Of a stretch of DNA of 64,000 nucleotides, positions 1 to 8,731 are shown one piece after another. The stretch covers positions 310,001 through 374,000 of the forward strand of contig NZ_JAUNEJ010000001.1 of assembly GCF_030525615.1 (NCBI RefSeq). The letters run 5' to 3'. Within the stretch, counting starts at the first letter, position 1, and each line of letters starts with the position of its first letter. The DNA comes from Cutibacterium sp. GTDB lineage: Bacteria > Actinomycetota > Actinomycetes > Propionibacteriales > Propionibacteriaceae. The position numbers were made by a program, and so were the translations under genes. The notes under the pieces are model-generated. The model saw only the letters and a list, made by a program, of their open reading frames with translations, was not told the origin of the DNA and made no database searches.

Positions 1-594
1 GTCCTCAGACAGCCGGGTGGTCGCGGAGGCGACGGCTTGCCGCCAGTGGTCGGCGTCAAGGTCGGGAAGCTGGGTGTCAATGACTGGCAGGTCGGAATCA
101 TCACCGCGTACCAGGGCGGATTGTGCACCAAAGACGAGGGTGGGCTCGCCCAAGTGATGACGTACGAGGAGGACAGCGGGGACGACGAGGAATCCCTCCT
201 CGTCACGGGAAAACGGGAAAGAACCGAAAGCTACCGGAGCTGAGCCAGGGTGTTCAGCAACCCACGACGAATAGGCCTGGTATGCGTTCTGGACGGCACC
301 ATGGCCGTGTGCGGTGAAACGGGCTTGCTCTCCCCAACCGACCATAGCTGGAGCGTCGTCGGTGTCGGGGGCCACCCATATCCATGGCTCTGCCTCCGGC
401 GGGCAGTAGCGACGCGCCGCGTTCAACCATCGAGCCCCACTTGCAGCGGACAGGTCGAGATCGCAGGACAAGGTGTGCACGAGGGGAAATGCTACTCCGG
501 ACGCGTCGTCAGGCCGTGTAATCGCCGTGGAGCCAGCACTTGGGATTGCGACGGTAGATACGCCTGAGTCATCGCATCCACGCAGATCCATCAT
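1..594 (-). CDS. menF: Isochorismate synthase, N-terminal part (runs off the left edge)
   Basis: Isochorismate synthases convert chorismate to isochorismate, the entry step of menaquinone synthesis. Reading the minus strand from about 594 down to 1 gives about 198 uninterrupted codons with no stop, so the gene continues outside the window. Two stretches are typical of the family: GWGEQARF at about residues 86-93 and AFGSFPFSRD at about 122-131, the latter part of the conserved chorismate-binding fold. The catalytic C-terminal half is not visible. The start is taken as the ATG at 594 or 591, which overlaps the 3' end of menE by about 25 bases; this suggests translational coupling in a menB-menE-menF operon. 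The salicylate/siderophore type of isochorismate synthase is an alternative on sequence alone, but the men neighbours argue for the menaquinone enzyme. Confidence 0.85.
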   Translation of the reverse strand, partial: MMDLRGCDDSGVSTVAIPSAGSTAITRPDDASGVAFPLVHTLSCDLDLSAASGARWLNAARRYCPPEAEPWIWVAPDTDDAPAMVGWGEQARFTAHGHGAVQNAYQAYSSWVAEHPGSAPVAFGSFPFSRDEEGFLVVPAVLLVRHHLGEPTLVFGAQSALVRGDDSDLPVIDTQLPDLDADHWRQAVASATTRLSED

Positions 595-1735
595 CCCTGG
601 CCTGCTGAGCCAGACTGCGCACCTTGAGTCGATCTACCTTTCCGGAAGCCAGCATGGGAATAGCTTCAGCTGACACGACGACCTGAGGACGTAATTCGCG
701 GGGCAGATCGACGGCCTCCCGGATGTGCTCTGGATTCCGACAGCCGGTGACAACTGCGGTGACGACCTGACCCCACCGCTGATCGGGCAGACCGACGACG
801 ACGCAGTTCTTGACCAACCCGGTTGCAGTTACTGCGCGGGCCACGTGGTCAGGGGAGATCTTGAGCCCACCGGAGACGATGAGGTCGTCGACGCGACCCT
901 CGACGACGAGACGACCGTCCTGCCAGTGGGCGATATCCCCGGTGAGGTACCAATCTCCGGTCGGACCTTCGTCGAGATACCCCGACATCACCATAGGGCC
1001 AGACAGTGACACCCGACCGTCCTCGTTCAGACGCACCTTCACACCGTCGAGGGGAATGCCGTCATAGACGCACCCGCCGCAGGTCTCGCTCATTCCATAG
1101 GTCAGTACGATCGGTATTCCAGCCGCACGCGCTTCGGCAATGAGTTGCGTGGGGGTCGCGGCACCCCCGACGAGAATTGCTGAACACCGTGTCAAAGCTT
1201 CACGAGCGGCTGGGTCAGTCATGCAATCGGTCAACTGGGTTGGAACCAAGGACAGATATACGCGAGCGGCTGGGTCCTTGTGTACCGCGTCGTCGATGGC
1301 GTCAGCCAGGGATTGAGGCGTCACCTTTCCCTCGACGACGACTACCGGGCGATCCCCGACTGCAGCTCTGGCAACCACCTGAAGTCCGGCAATGTGGTTG
1401 GGAGGAAGGGCGAGAACCCAAGTCCCGGACCCGCCAAGTCGTGCGTCTGTGGCGTGGATGGATGACAGCAGCTGAGAAGCTGAGATACCTACCAGACGCC
1501 CATGGGCAGAGGTCGACCCAGAGGTGCGCATGACCAGCCCGACCTCATCAGGCAGGAATATCGTCCGTCTCTCGACATCCTCGAGGGCAGCCACAGGGTT
1601 CTCATCGCCCCCGGCTGGCACGAGAACTGATCGCGTCGAACCATGGAACAAACGCGTCAAGCGCTCGGTCAACCAGTCGATGTCTGCTTGGGTGCGTTCT
1701 ACCCGGACGACGTGCAGTCGTGCGGTTTCGGCCAT
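569..1735 (-). CDS. menE: o-Succinylbenzoate-CoA ligase
   Basis: This is an ANL-superfamily adenylate-forming ligase that activates o-succinylbenzoate with ATP and CoA for MenB. The 388-residue protein has the P-loop-like TSGST at 71-75, YGMSET at 213-218, YLTGD near 263, the hinge region GRVDDLIVSGGLKIS at 280-294 and the C-terminal catalytic lysine in GKVDR at 365-369. The length matches the compact actinobacterial MenE. It lies 39 bases downstream of menB and overlaps the start of menF, so the order rhomboid-menB-menE-menF reads as one minus-strand operon. The sequence alone shows an AMP-binding ligase; the substrate is inferred mainly from the neighbours. Confidence 0.9.
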   Translation of the reverse strand: MAETARLHVVRVERTQADIDWLTERLTRLFHGSTRSVLVPAGGDENPVAALEDVERRTIFLPDEVGLVMRTSGSTSAHGRLVGISASQLLSSIHATDARLGGSGTWVLALPPNHIAGLQVVARAAVGDRPVVVVEGKVTPQSLADAIDDAVHKDPAARVYLSLVPTQLTDCMTDPAAREALTRCSAILVGGAATPTQLIAEARAAGIPIVLTYGMSETCGGCVYDGIPLDGVKVRLNEDGRVSLSGPMVMSGYLDEGPTGDWYLTGDIAHWQDGRLVVEGRVDDLIVSGGLKISPDHVARAVTATGLVKNCVVVGLPDQRWGQVVTAVVTGCRNPEHIREAVDLPRELRPQVVVSAEAIPMLASGKVDRLKVRSLAQQARDDGSAWMR

Positions 1736-1774
1736 CGGTCCTCCTGAGGGGTTGTCGCGTTCAGAGGTGAGGAG

Positions 1775-2764
1775 TCAGAAGTAATACGGGTAGGCGGACC
1801 AGTCAGGGGAGCGGTGCTCAAGGAAGGCGTCGCGACCCTCCTGAGCCTCCTCGGTCATGTACGCCATGCGCGTCGCTTCCCCGGCAAAGGCTTGCTGTCC
1901 CGCAATACCGTCGTCAACCATGTTGAAGGCGTATTTGAGCATCCGAATGGCCTGCGGCGATTTTCCGGCAATCGTCAACCCCCACTCGATGGCGGTGTTC
2001 TCCAGTTCGGTGTGGTCGACGGCGCGGTTGATGACGCCCCATTGCTCGGCCTGCTCGGCAGTGTACGTCTGGGCGAGGAAGAAAATTTCGCGGGCTCTCT
2101 TGTCACCGATCTGACGAGACAAGAGTGCTGAACCGTATCCGGCGTCGAAAGAACCGACGTTGGCGTCGACCTGCTTGAACCGAGCGTTCTGCCGGCTAGC
2201 CACAGCCAGGTCGGCTACCACCATAAGGGAGTGGCCCCCACCGGTCGTCCAGCCTGGTATGGCAGCAATGATGGGCTTGGGGGTGGTGCGCATGAGGCGT
2301 TGAACCTCAAGGATGTGGAGACGTCCCAGGCGTCCCTTGGCTATCCGCTCCCGACGGGCGTCAGTGTCCAGGTTTTCGTCGCCAGATGACTCTTCGGACT
2401 CGTACTGGTAGCCAGCAGCGCCGCGAATGCGCTGGTCGCCGCCCGAACAGAAGGAATATCCGCCGTCGCGCGGGGACGGGCCATTACCGGTCAAGATGAT
2501 AGCTGCCACGTCGGGAGTACAACGAGCCGCGTCGATACAGCGGTACAATTCGTCGACGGTGTGCGGCCGAAAAGCATTGCGGATGGTCGGACGGTCGAAG
2601 GCGATCCGTACCACCGGCAGATCCTCGTCGGCCGGGGCGTGATCGACTTCTCCTCGCGAGATGAGGCGATGGAAGGTCATGTCAGTCAGGGGGTTACCCG
2701 GAAGACTGATCTCGCGCCAACGCTGTGCGTCGAAGGTGTCAGAGACGAAAGGAAGGGTGCTCAC
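1775..2764 (-). CDS. menB: 1,4-Dihydroxy-2-naphthoyl-CoA synthase
   Basis: MenB closes the second ring of the naphthoquinone head group (o-succinylbenzoyl-CoA to DHNA-CoA). The protein is a crotonase-fold enzyme with the MenB hallmarks NAFRPHTVDELYR (63-75), GYSFCSGGDQRIRG (102-115), VGSFDAGYGS (203-212, active-site loop) and a C-terminus ending in DWSAYPYYF. The open frame extends upstream to 3064, but that part is the shadow of the rhomboid gene. I chose the GTG at 2764, which overlaps the rhomboid stop as GTGA and gives 329 residues, close to mycobacterial MenB. An alternative start within the first 30 residues cannot be excluded. Confidence 0.93.
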   Translation of the reverse strand: MSTLPFVSDTFDAQRWREISLPGNPLTDMTFHRLISRGEVDHAPADEDLPVVRIAFDRPTIRNAFRPHTVDELYRCIDAARCTPDVAAIILTGNGPSPRDGGYSFCSGGDQRIRGAAGYQYESEESSGDENLDTDARRERIAKGRLGRLHILEVQRLMRTTPKPIIAAIPGWTTGGGHSLMVVADLAVASRQNARFKQVDANVGSFDAGYGSALLSRQIGDKRAREIFFLAQTYTAEQAEQWGVINRAVDHTELENTAIEWGLTIAGKSPQAIRMLKYAFNMVDDGIAGQQAFAGEATRMAYMTEEAQEGRDAFLEHRSPDWSAYPYYF

Positions 2765-3405
2765 TGGGTGGAAGCTACCACCCTGTCTCTCCTGGGACGA
2801 CGAGCTAACCATGATGCAGCCATGACGCCGCCGATCGCGCCACCCAGATGGGCTTGCCAAGACACCCCAGCTTGACCTGGAAGCACACCCCACAGCACCG
2901 ATCCGTAGATGAAAAAGACGACGATTGCTACCAGGATGTCGCGCAGCCTCTTGGTGAATAGACCTCGGACTAGCAAATACGCCAACCAGCCAAAGACAAT
3001 CCCGGAGGCTCCAAGAGTGATGGTCCCGGGCGCGCTGAACAACCATGCGAAGAGTCCCGAGCACACCGTGATGGTGAGGCCAGAGATGACCCAGGTTCGC
3101 GTCGATTCCATATAGACGAGCATGCCAAGGACGAACAGAGGTATGGAATTACCAGCCAGATGAGCCCAGCCGTAGTGCAGCCACGGGGCTGTGATGATTT
3201 CCCACAATCCTTGGCTAGTCCACGAGTGGATCCCGAACTGGTCGAGGGTGTTACCGAGCACGGTGTCGACGACTTCGAGGGTCCACATGATCGCGACGAT
3301 GACAGCCATCACGCCGGCGCTACTAGCGATGGAGTTCATGCGGCTTGGTGGTTGGGTCTGACGTCGGCGGGCCGGGGTGGACGACGGAGCCAAGTAGGAA
3401 GTCAT
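2761..3405 (-). CDS. Rhomboid-family intramembrane serine protease
   Basis: The 214-residue protein is largely hydrophobic, with about six membrane segments. It carries the rhomboid catalytic elements: HYGWAHLAGN with the conserved His/Asn (78-87), GASG with the nucleophile Ser134, and the second catalytic residue His186 in the last membrane helix, followed by GGAIGGV. A basic, proline-rich cytoplasmic N-terminus of about 28 residues precedes the first helix. Rhomboids cleave membrane proteins within the bilayer; the substrate here is unknown. The stop codon overlaps the menB start, so it is probably cotranscribed with menaquinone genes, perhaps only through sharing a promoter. A CRP-type palindrome lies 36 bases upstream of the start. 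Confidence 0.88.
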   Translation of the reverse strand: MTSYLAPSSTPARRRQTQPPSRMNSIASSAGVMAVIVAIMWTLEVVDTVLGNTLDQFGIHSWTSQGLWEIITAPWLHYGWAHLAGNSIPLFVLGMLVYMESTRTWVISGLTITVCSGLFAWLFSAPGTITLGASGIVFGWLAYLLVRGLFTKRLRDILVAIVVFFIYGSVLWGVLPGQAGVSWQAHLGGAIGGVMAASWLARRPRRDRVVASTQ

Positions 3406-3440
3406 GTATCCAGTGTGTCAAACAAAAATCGGAAAAATCG

Positions 3441-3456
3441 TGTGAAGTTCTTCACA
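3441..3456. promoter_or_regulatory. Perfect CRP/GlxR-type operator
   Basis: The sequence TGTGAAGTTCTTCACA is an exact match to the CRP-family consensus TGTGA-N6-TCACA and is fully palindromic apart from the central TT. It lies between the divergent rhomboid gene (start 3405) and the acetyl-CoA synthetase remnant (start 3533). In Corynebacterium the CRP homologue GlxR uses this consensus and controls acetate metabolism, so a cAMP-responsive regulator of the former acs gene is a reasonable inference. No binding data exist here. Confidence 0.6.
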
Positions 3457-3532
3457 AATGACCCGTCAGTGTGCTTCCACCGTCTCCAAGCAATGGACGC
3501 CGCAAGGGCGGCAGAAGGTCGAGGAGGACCCT

Positions 3533-4162
3533 ATGGCGGACCAACAAGACGTCTTCGAACCCGATCAGAGCATTATCGACAACGCTTGGGTTTCAGACTG
3601 GAAGGCTCTCGAGGAGAAGGCGAAGGCCATTGTCCACACGCACGGTGGGTATCAGGTCGGCACATACACTACCCTCAAACAGTGTTTCGACATCAAAGAA
3701 GAGGACCGCTGGTGGTGTACCGCTGATCCGGGCTGGATTACCGGCCACTCGTACCTCGTGTATGGTCCGCTGCTCAACGGCGCCACCGTGTTCATGCATG
3801 AGGGCGGACCGACCTACCCGTATCCGGACGGCTGGTGGCAGCTCGTCGAGTATTACGGCAGTACAGGCTTTTACACCGCTCCGACAGCCATCCGTACCCT
3901 CATGCGCTTTGGCGATGCTTGGGTACGTAAACATGATCTGTCCAGTTTGCGCATTCTCGGATCGGTCGGCGAGCCGATTAATCCGGAAGCCTGGCGTTGA
4001 TTCCACGATGTCGTCGGCAACGGTACATGTCCTATCACCGACACGTGGTGGCAGACAGAGACAGGGATGTTCCGGATCACTACTGTTCCCGCTATGCCGC
4101 TCAAGCCAGGAGCCGCTGGTCGTCCGGTTTTCGGTCCGGAAGCCGCCGTCGTCGATGAGGCC
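3533..4162 (+). pseudogene. acsA: Acetyl-CoA synthetase remnant (internal deletion plus nonsense codon)
   Basis: The reading frame starts at ATG 3533 behind a good ribosome site (GAGGAGGA). The first 35 or so codons look like an Acs N-terminus. The frame then jumps directly into the middle of the enzyme ([10 protein letters not shown]..., [25 protein letters not shown]), so an in-frame deletion of roughly 250 or more codons is inferred. At 3998-4000 a TGA stands where Acs normally has Trp (EAWR-stop-FHDVVG), and homology resumes after it ([17 protein letters not shown]). The match fades near 4162, well before the catalytic lysine domain. The product cannot be a functional Acs. The upstream CRP-type site and ribosome site are intact, so decay may be recent. 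The downstream gene converges on it. Confidence 0.85.
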
Positions 4163-4208
4163 ATCCGGCGGCCCAGCCCTCTCGTGACAGCGAATTCAGG
4201 CGGTCGGC

Positions 4209-5063
4209 TCAGTCCATACCGGAGGTTTCTAAGCCCTGAACCAGGTAGCGCTGTAGGACAAGGAAGATGATGACGACCGGCACGATCGCCACCAGGGCAC
4301 CAGCGAAGAGTTCGGAATACTTGACTCCTTGGCTCGTCATGAACCGACTTAGGGTGAGCTGGACGGTCATGGTGTTGTCCCGGGCCACCAGCAGCGGCCA
4401 GAGGAAAGAGTTCCAGGCGCCGATGAAGGTAATCGTCGACACTGCTGCGATGATCCCCTTGGAGTTGGGGACGACGATGCGCCACATGGTCGTCCACGGG
4501 TTAGCCCCGTCAAGGTGGGACGCTTCCTCCAATTCCTTGGGAAACTCCAGCAGTGACTGTCGGAACAGGTATGTCGCGAAGGCCGAGAACATCATTGGGA
4601 TGATGAGACCTCGGTAGGAGTCAATCCACCCGAACCGGGTCGTCATGATGAAACTGGGCACGAAGGTGACGGTGGTCGGCACCATCAAGGTGAGGACCGT
4701 CAAACGTAGCACCACTGTCGCAGCCTTATTGCGGAACCTCGCTAGACCGTACCCGGCCATGAAACTGACGACGACCGTCAATACCGTCTGGCCGACAGCC
4801 TGGACAGCTGAGTGGAGCATAGCTCCAGACAGGTTGAGGTCAGTGTCGGAGAACAGATCCCGCAGCACCGAGAAATCGAGGTTGTCAGGTAGCCATTGCC
4901 AATCCGAAGCGACAAAGGCTTCCGAACTACTGAAGGCATTGCGAAAGATGACATAGAAAGGCAGCAGAAACAGCAGAGCCAGAATGAACAGTGCGACGAT
5001 CTTAAGACCGTGAAGGAAATGTCCGGAACGGCCATTGACCATGTGGAAACGTTCGTCAACCAT
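4209..5063 (-). CDS. Carbohydrate ABC transporter permease (MalG/UgpE type)
   Basis: This is one of the two membrane subunits of a CUT1-type sugar importer. The 284 residues have about six membrane segments and the EAA loop ([21 protein letters not shown] region, about 179-199) that docks the ATPase. The C-terminus is well conserved ([15 protein letters not shown]). ATG 5063 has the ribosome site AAAGGAG and overlaps the upstream permease gene by 8 bases. No ATPase gene is in the cluster; importers of this kind often use a shared MsiK-like ATPase encoded elsewhere. The substrate cannot be read from the sequence. Confidence 0.9.
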   Translation of the reverse strand: MVDERFHMVNGRSGHFLHGLKIVALFILALLFLLPFYVIFRNAFSSSEAFVASDWQWLPDNLDFSVLRDLFSDTDLNLSGAMLHSAVQAVGQTVLTVVVSFMAGYGLARFRNKAATVVLRLTVLTLMVPTTVTFVPSFIMTTRFGWIDSYRGLIIPMMFSAFATYLFRQSLLEFPKELEEASHLDGANPWTTMWRIVVPNSKGIIAAVSTITFIGAWNSFLWPLLVARDNTMTVQLTLSRFMTSQGVKYSELFAGALVAIVPVVIIFLVLQRYLVQGLETSGMD

Positions 5064-6051
5064 GAGATATCTCCTTTCGGCCAGCCCTCTTGATAGCCTT
5101 TTTCTCGCGACGTTCCTGACCGGTCATGACCCAGTTCTGGGCCAGTCCGAACAACACGATGATGGCGGTGAGAATGACGGTCCCGGCTCCACCCATGCCG
5201 AGGTCTTGATCGGCTCCACCGACGCTGACGAGGTACAGGTGTACCAGCGGGGGACGGGCGTAGGGCGGGTAGGTGCCCGAGGAGGACAGCAGGTTGTAGA
5301 ACTCGTCGAAGGCTTGAAAAGCGCCGATGAGCAGAAGCATAAGGACGGCCGCGCTCACACCCCGCAGCTGTGGCAGGGTGACGTGACGTAGGGTCGCCCA
5401 GCGGCCAGCACCGTCAATGGCAGCGGCTTCATACGTATCAATGGGAATACGGTTGAGACCTGCAATGAGCAGGATCATGTAGTAGCCAATCTGCAGCCAC
5501 AGCCGCAGTGAGACCAGTGCGATCCAGTACCAGTAGCCCATTCCGGACAACCAGTCGACGTTGTCACCACCGACCTTGCGCAGCAGGGAGTTGACCAGAC
5601 CGAATCGGACCCCATTGAAGAAACTGAGTCTCCAGACCATCGCCGCGACGACGTAGGAACAGGCCGTCGGGATGAAGAAGGAGGAGCGGAAAAAGGCTCG
5701 AAACTTGCCGACGTTGTTGAGGGCCAGCGCGAGGGCCAGGGAGCAGATATAGGTGAGCGGGACGATGAGGATCGCGAAGACAATGAAAACCAGCATCGAG
5801 CTGCGGAACAAGGCGTCCGACAACAGATTCTGGTAGTTCGCGAAACCGACAAACGTCGTAGGGGATAAGGTCGCCCGGGCGTCGAAGAACGACAGGTACG
5901 CGCTCCAGATGATCGGGATGTAGACGAAGATGAGCAGCCCGATCAGGAACGGTGCAGTGAACAGAGCAAACCAGAGGTTGCGCCCCTGGTGCCCCCGAAC
6001 CCGTTGCCACAAGCTACGGGAAGGAGGCCTGGAAACCGCCGATGAACTCAC
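5056..6051 (-). CDS. Carbohydrate ABC transporter permease (MalF/UgpA type)
   Basis: The partner permease of the importer has about 331 residues, six membrane segments, and an EAA loop with DTYEAAAIDGAGRWATLRHVTLP in the C-terminal third. The open frame runs up to 6180, but the upstream part overlaps the binding-protein gene. GTG 6051 overlaps that gene's stop as GTGA and is the more likely start. The N-terminal residues before the first helix are basic (RPPSRSLWQRVRGHQGRN), fitting the inside-positive rule. Gene order binding protein, MalF-type, MalG-type is standard for CUT1 systems. Confidence 0.9.
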   Translation of the reverse strand: MSSSAVSRPPSRSLWQRVRGHQGRNLWFALFTAPFLIGLLIFVYIPIIWSAYLSFFDARATLSPTTFVGFANYQNLLSDALFRSSMLVFIVFAILIVPLTYICSLALALALNNVGKFRAFFRSSFFIPTACSYVVAAMVWRLSFFNGVRFGLVNSLLRKVGGDNVDWLSGMGYWYWIALVSLRLWLQIGYYMILLIAGLNRIPIDTYEAAAIDGAGRWATLRHVTLPQLRGVSAAVLMLLLIGAFQAFDEFYNLLSSSGTYPPYARPPLVHLYLVSVGGADQDLGMGGAGTVILTAIIVLFGLAQNWVMTGQERREKKAIKRAGRKEISHG

Positions 6052-7340
6052 TTGGTGACGCGCTTGAGCTCTGCCTTGGCCGTCGACTGCACTCGAGCGA
6101 AGGCTGATTTCGGGTCTGTGCCCTTCTTGACCACATTCGTGAGTGCGGCACTGTAAGCGTCGGAAATCTTGGATGTCCAAAACAAGCTTGCGGCCTTGCC
6201 ATACTTGTCGACCATCTCAGCGGCTTCCTTGCCGATACCACTGTTGATCCGGGAGCACTTTTTGGTGAGGTCAGGCTGCGACGGGATGTGCGTGCCGTAG
6301 GAATTTGCGAAATCGACCTGCTTGTCTGTCTGATCGATCCACAACCACTTGACGTACTCCTTGGCAGCCTCGACATCGTTGCTCGCCCCTTTGGCAGCGA
6401 CGCAGGAGCCGTAGGCACCGAAGGGTATGGCCTGCCTGCCCGAGTCCCCGATGGCAGGGAACGGGATGACGCCGAAATCATCCTTCCACTTCGAGGAGAT
6501 ATCGCTGAGGGACCATAGGCCACCCCATTGCATAGCCGTCTCACCATTGACGAACGGGGAGGCGTCAGACCAATCCTTGGAGGCGGCAGTCAGCAGAACT
6601 CCCGACTTGTAGAAGTCACGATAGGACGTGACGGCATCAAAGAAGGACTGTTCCATGAAGGCGACGTCAGTGTGGTCGTCAGTGAGCTGTTCGAAGCCGG
6701 AAGCCCAGATGAGGAGGTTGCCGAGCACGCCGATACCGCCGTCATTACCGGCGAAGAATCCGCCCATGTCCTTGGTCTTGACGGCCTTGGCGGTGTCGAC
6801 GAGTTGCTCGAAGGTGGTCGGGGCTGGCAGTTTTGCTTTCTCTAAAGCCGACTTGCGGTAGTAGATCAACTGCATGTCGACGGCCTGTGGGATCGCGTAG
6901 ATCCTCCCGTCAAGGGTCATGCGGTCCAGTACGGCCTGGGAGAACTTGGATGTGGCGTCACCAATGGTGTCGGTGAGGTCGACAACCTGGTTGTTCTGAA
7001 TCATGTCAAGGGTGGCGCCGTACTCGGACTCAAAAACGTCGGGAACCCCAGACCCAGACAGCAAGGTAGTGCCCAGCAGCTTCATGTAATCGGTGCCGGG
7101 GTTCCACTTCACAGTAACCGTGGCGTCCTTATAGTCCTTCGCGTAGCGAGTGACAGCCTGCTGGACGCCCTTTTCGCCATATTCGTGGTACCACTGGACG
7201 ATCTTTCCGGAGTTTCCCGAAGCGACACTGGAATTCGAGCCGGTCGAGACACCACCGGTGTTCGACCCACATGCGGTCAGGACCGCCGCAGTTGCTAAAC
7301 CTGCAGTTGCGCCGAGGAAGTGACGGCGAGAAAAATCCAT
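6048..7340 (-). CDS. Sugar ABC transporter substrate-binding lipoprotein (family 1)
   Basis: This 430-residue extracellular binding protein captures a sugar for the two permeases that follow. The N-terminus carries a twin-arginine motif (RRHFLG, residues 5-10), a hydrophobic stretch and a lipobox LTAC with Cys24, so it is probably exported by Tat and lipid-anchored. The mature part has solute-binding family 1 features (VPDVFESEYGATL, IYAIPQAVDMQLIYYRK, NGETAMQWGGLWSL). It is the first gene of the minus-strand operon and shares a 150-base intergenic region with divergent hemW. The substrate is unknown, though the family favours oligosaccharides or glycerol-phosphate compounds. Confidence 0.9.
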   Translation of the reverse strand: MDFSRRHFLGATAGLATAAVLTACGSNTGGVSTGSNSSVASGNSGKIVQWYHEYGEKGVQQAVTRYAKDYKDATVTVKWNPGTDYMKLLGTTLLSGSGVPDVFESEYGATLDMIQNNQVVDLTDTIGDATSKFSQAVLDRMTLDGRIYAIPQAVDMQLIYYRKSALEKAKLPAPTTFEQLVDTAKAVKTKDMGGFFAGNDGGIGVLGNLLIWASGFEQLTDDHTDVAFMEQSFFDAVTSYRDFYKSGVLLTAASKDWSDASPFVNGETAMQWGGLWSLSDISSKWKDDFGVIPFPAIGDSGRQAIPFGAYGSCVAAKGASNDVEAAKEYVKWLWIDQTDKQVDFANSYGTHIPSQPDLTKKCSRINSGIGKEAAEMVDKYGKAASLFWTSKISDAYSAALTNVVKKGTDPKSAFARVQSTAKAELKRVTK

Positions 7341-7490
7341 AATGACACCTTAAGCCTCGAACTGTTGAAGATTCACCCGTCGAGTGTTCGCCATCCGGAT
7401 AGTTATGCGCTGTAACGGCTCGATCAGCAGCCACCTGACCCAAGTGGCATTATGCACATACGACGCCTCACCTCGCGGCCCAGGAGGATC

Positions 7491-8669
7491 ATGACGCACG
7501 CAGATGGTGATCTGCCACAGCTCCACCCGGCTGACGGGCCCTGGAGCGTCTACCTGCATGTACCGTTCTGTGCTTCTCGGTGCGGCTACTGCGACTTCAA
7601 CACCTATGTGCTATCGGCCATGGGGGAAGACGCCGTCTCGGGTTACCTTGAGGCAGCCCATCGTGAGTTGGAACTTGCTAGGCAGATGTTGGGAGAGCGT
7701 CCGCCGGTGTCCACCGTCTTCTTCGGGGGAGGTACGCCGACGATGCTCACCCCCGAGCAGCTGGGCGAGCTTGTCGACCATCTGCGGACCCTGTGGGGTA
7801 TCGACGACGACGCCGAAATCACCACGGAGGCTAACCCGGAAACACTCGACGAGGATGTGCTTTCGGGGTTGTTGGACGCCGGTATTAACCGGTTGTCCAT
7901 GGGAATGCAGTCTTCCGATGAGTCGGTCCTGGCCGTCCTAGATCGTCGTCATCGCCCAGGTCGTGCCGTGGAGATGGCGAGGTTGGCCCGCAAAGTTGGA
8001 TTTGACGATGTAAGCCTTGACCTTATCTTCGGAGTTCCCGGCGAGGACCTTGATTCTTGGCGACGCAGTCTCGACGCCGCGCTGTCGGCTGAACCCGACC
8101 ATGTTTCCGCCTACTCCCTCATCGTGGAGGACGGCACCAGGCTGGCGGCGCGCATAAGGCGCGGTGAATTGCCCATGACCGACGAAGATGACCTTGCTGA
8201 CAAATATCTCATTGCGGAGAAAACTCTGGTGGAGGCCGGATACATCAACTACGAGGTGTCGAACTGGGCTCGTCCGCGTGGGGACCGTGACCACCGGTGT
8301 CGTCACAATATGGGGTATTGGCTGGGATACGACTGGTGGGGGATAGGTCCGGGAGCCCATTCCCATGTGAATGGAACGAGATGGTGGAACGTCAAGCACC
8401 CAGCCACTTATCGCAGCAGGTTGGCCGATGGGCGTCTGCCAGTCGAGGACTACGAGGTCCTGAACAAAGAGCAACGCCATGAGGAGACGGTACTATTGCA
8501 GCTGCGGCTGGCTGATGGACTGCCGATGTCCCAGCTGACACAGCTGGAACGGCACCGGGCTGAGCGCGTCGTGACCCAGGGACTCGGGATGATCGAGAGC
8601 AATCGGTTGGTGCTCAATCTGTCGGGGCGTATGGTGGCTGACCGAATCATCACGAATCTGCTGGTGTGA
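7491..8669 (+). CDS. hemW: Radical SAM heme chaperone HemW (HemN-like)
   Basis: The protein (392 residues from ATG 7491) has the radical-SAM cluster motif CASRCGYC (Cys27, Cys31, Cys34), the GGGTPTML motif, EANPETL and the HemN C-terminal domain. HemW proteins, long annotated as oxygen-independent coproporphyrinogen oxidases, are now regarded mainly as heme carriers. The additional N-terminal cysteine of true HemN is absent in front of CX3CX2C. The start is set by AGGAGG three bases before ATG 7491; an upstream in-frame ATG at 7452 lacks such a site. Here it precedes a DUF3097 gene, as is common in actinobacteria, where hemW often lies near hrcA. Confidence 0.9.
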   Translation: MTHADGDLPQLHPADGPWSVYLHVPFCASRCGYCDFNTYVLSAMGEDAVSGYLEAAHRELELARQMLGERPPVSTVFFGGGTPTMLTPEQLGELVDHLRTLWGIDDDAEITTEANPETLDEDVLSGLLDAGINRLSMGMQSSDESVLAVLDRRHRPGRAVEMARLARKVGFDDVSLDLIFGVPGEDLDSWRRSLDAALSAEPDHVSAYSLIVEDGTRLAARIRRGELPMTDEDDLADKYLIAEKTLVEAGYINYEVSNWARPRGDRDHRCRHNMGYWLGYDWWGIGPGAHSHVNGTRWWNVKHPATYRSRLADGRLPVEDYEVLNKEQRHEETVLLQLRLADGLPMSQLTQLERHRAERVVTQGLGMIESNRLVLNLSGRMVADRIITNLLV

Positions 8670-8731
8670 TGGCTCCGGAACGGGAGACATGCCAAAGGGG
8701 CAACGCCAGTTGTTTCAACTGGTGGCGCGTC

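Noticed and set aside
3867..4000. TGA within the acs remnant as a possible selenocysteine or recoded Trp codon
   Set aside because: Other genes here use TGA as stop, the position is Trp in the family, and the gene also has a large internal deletion.
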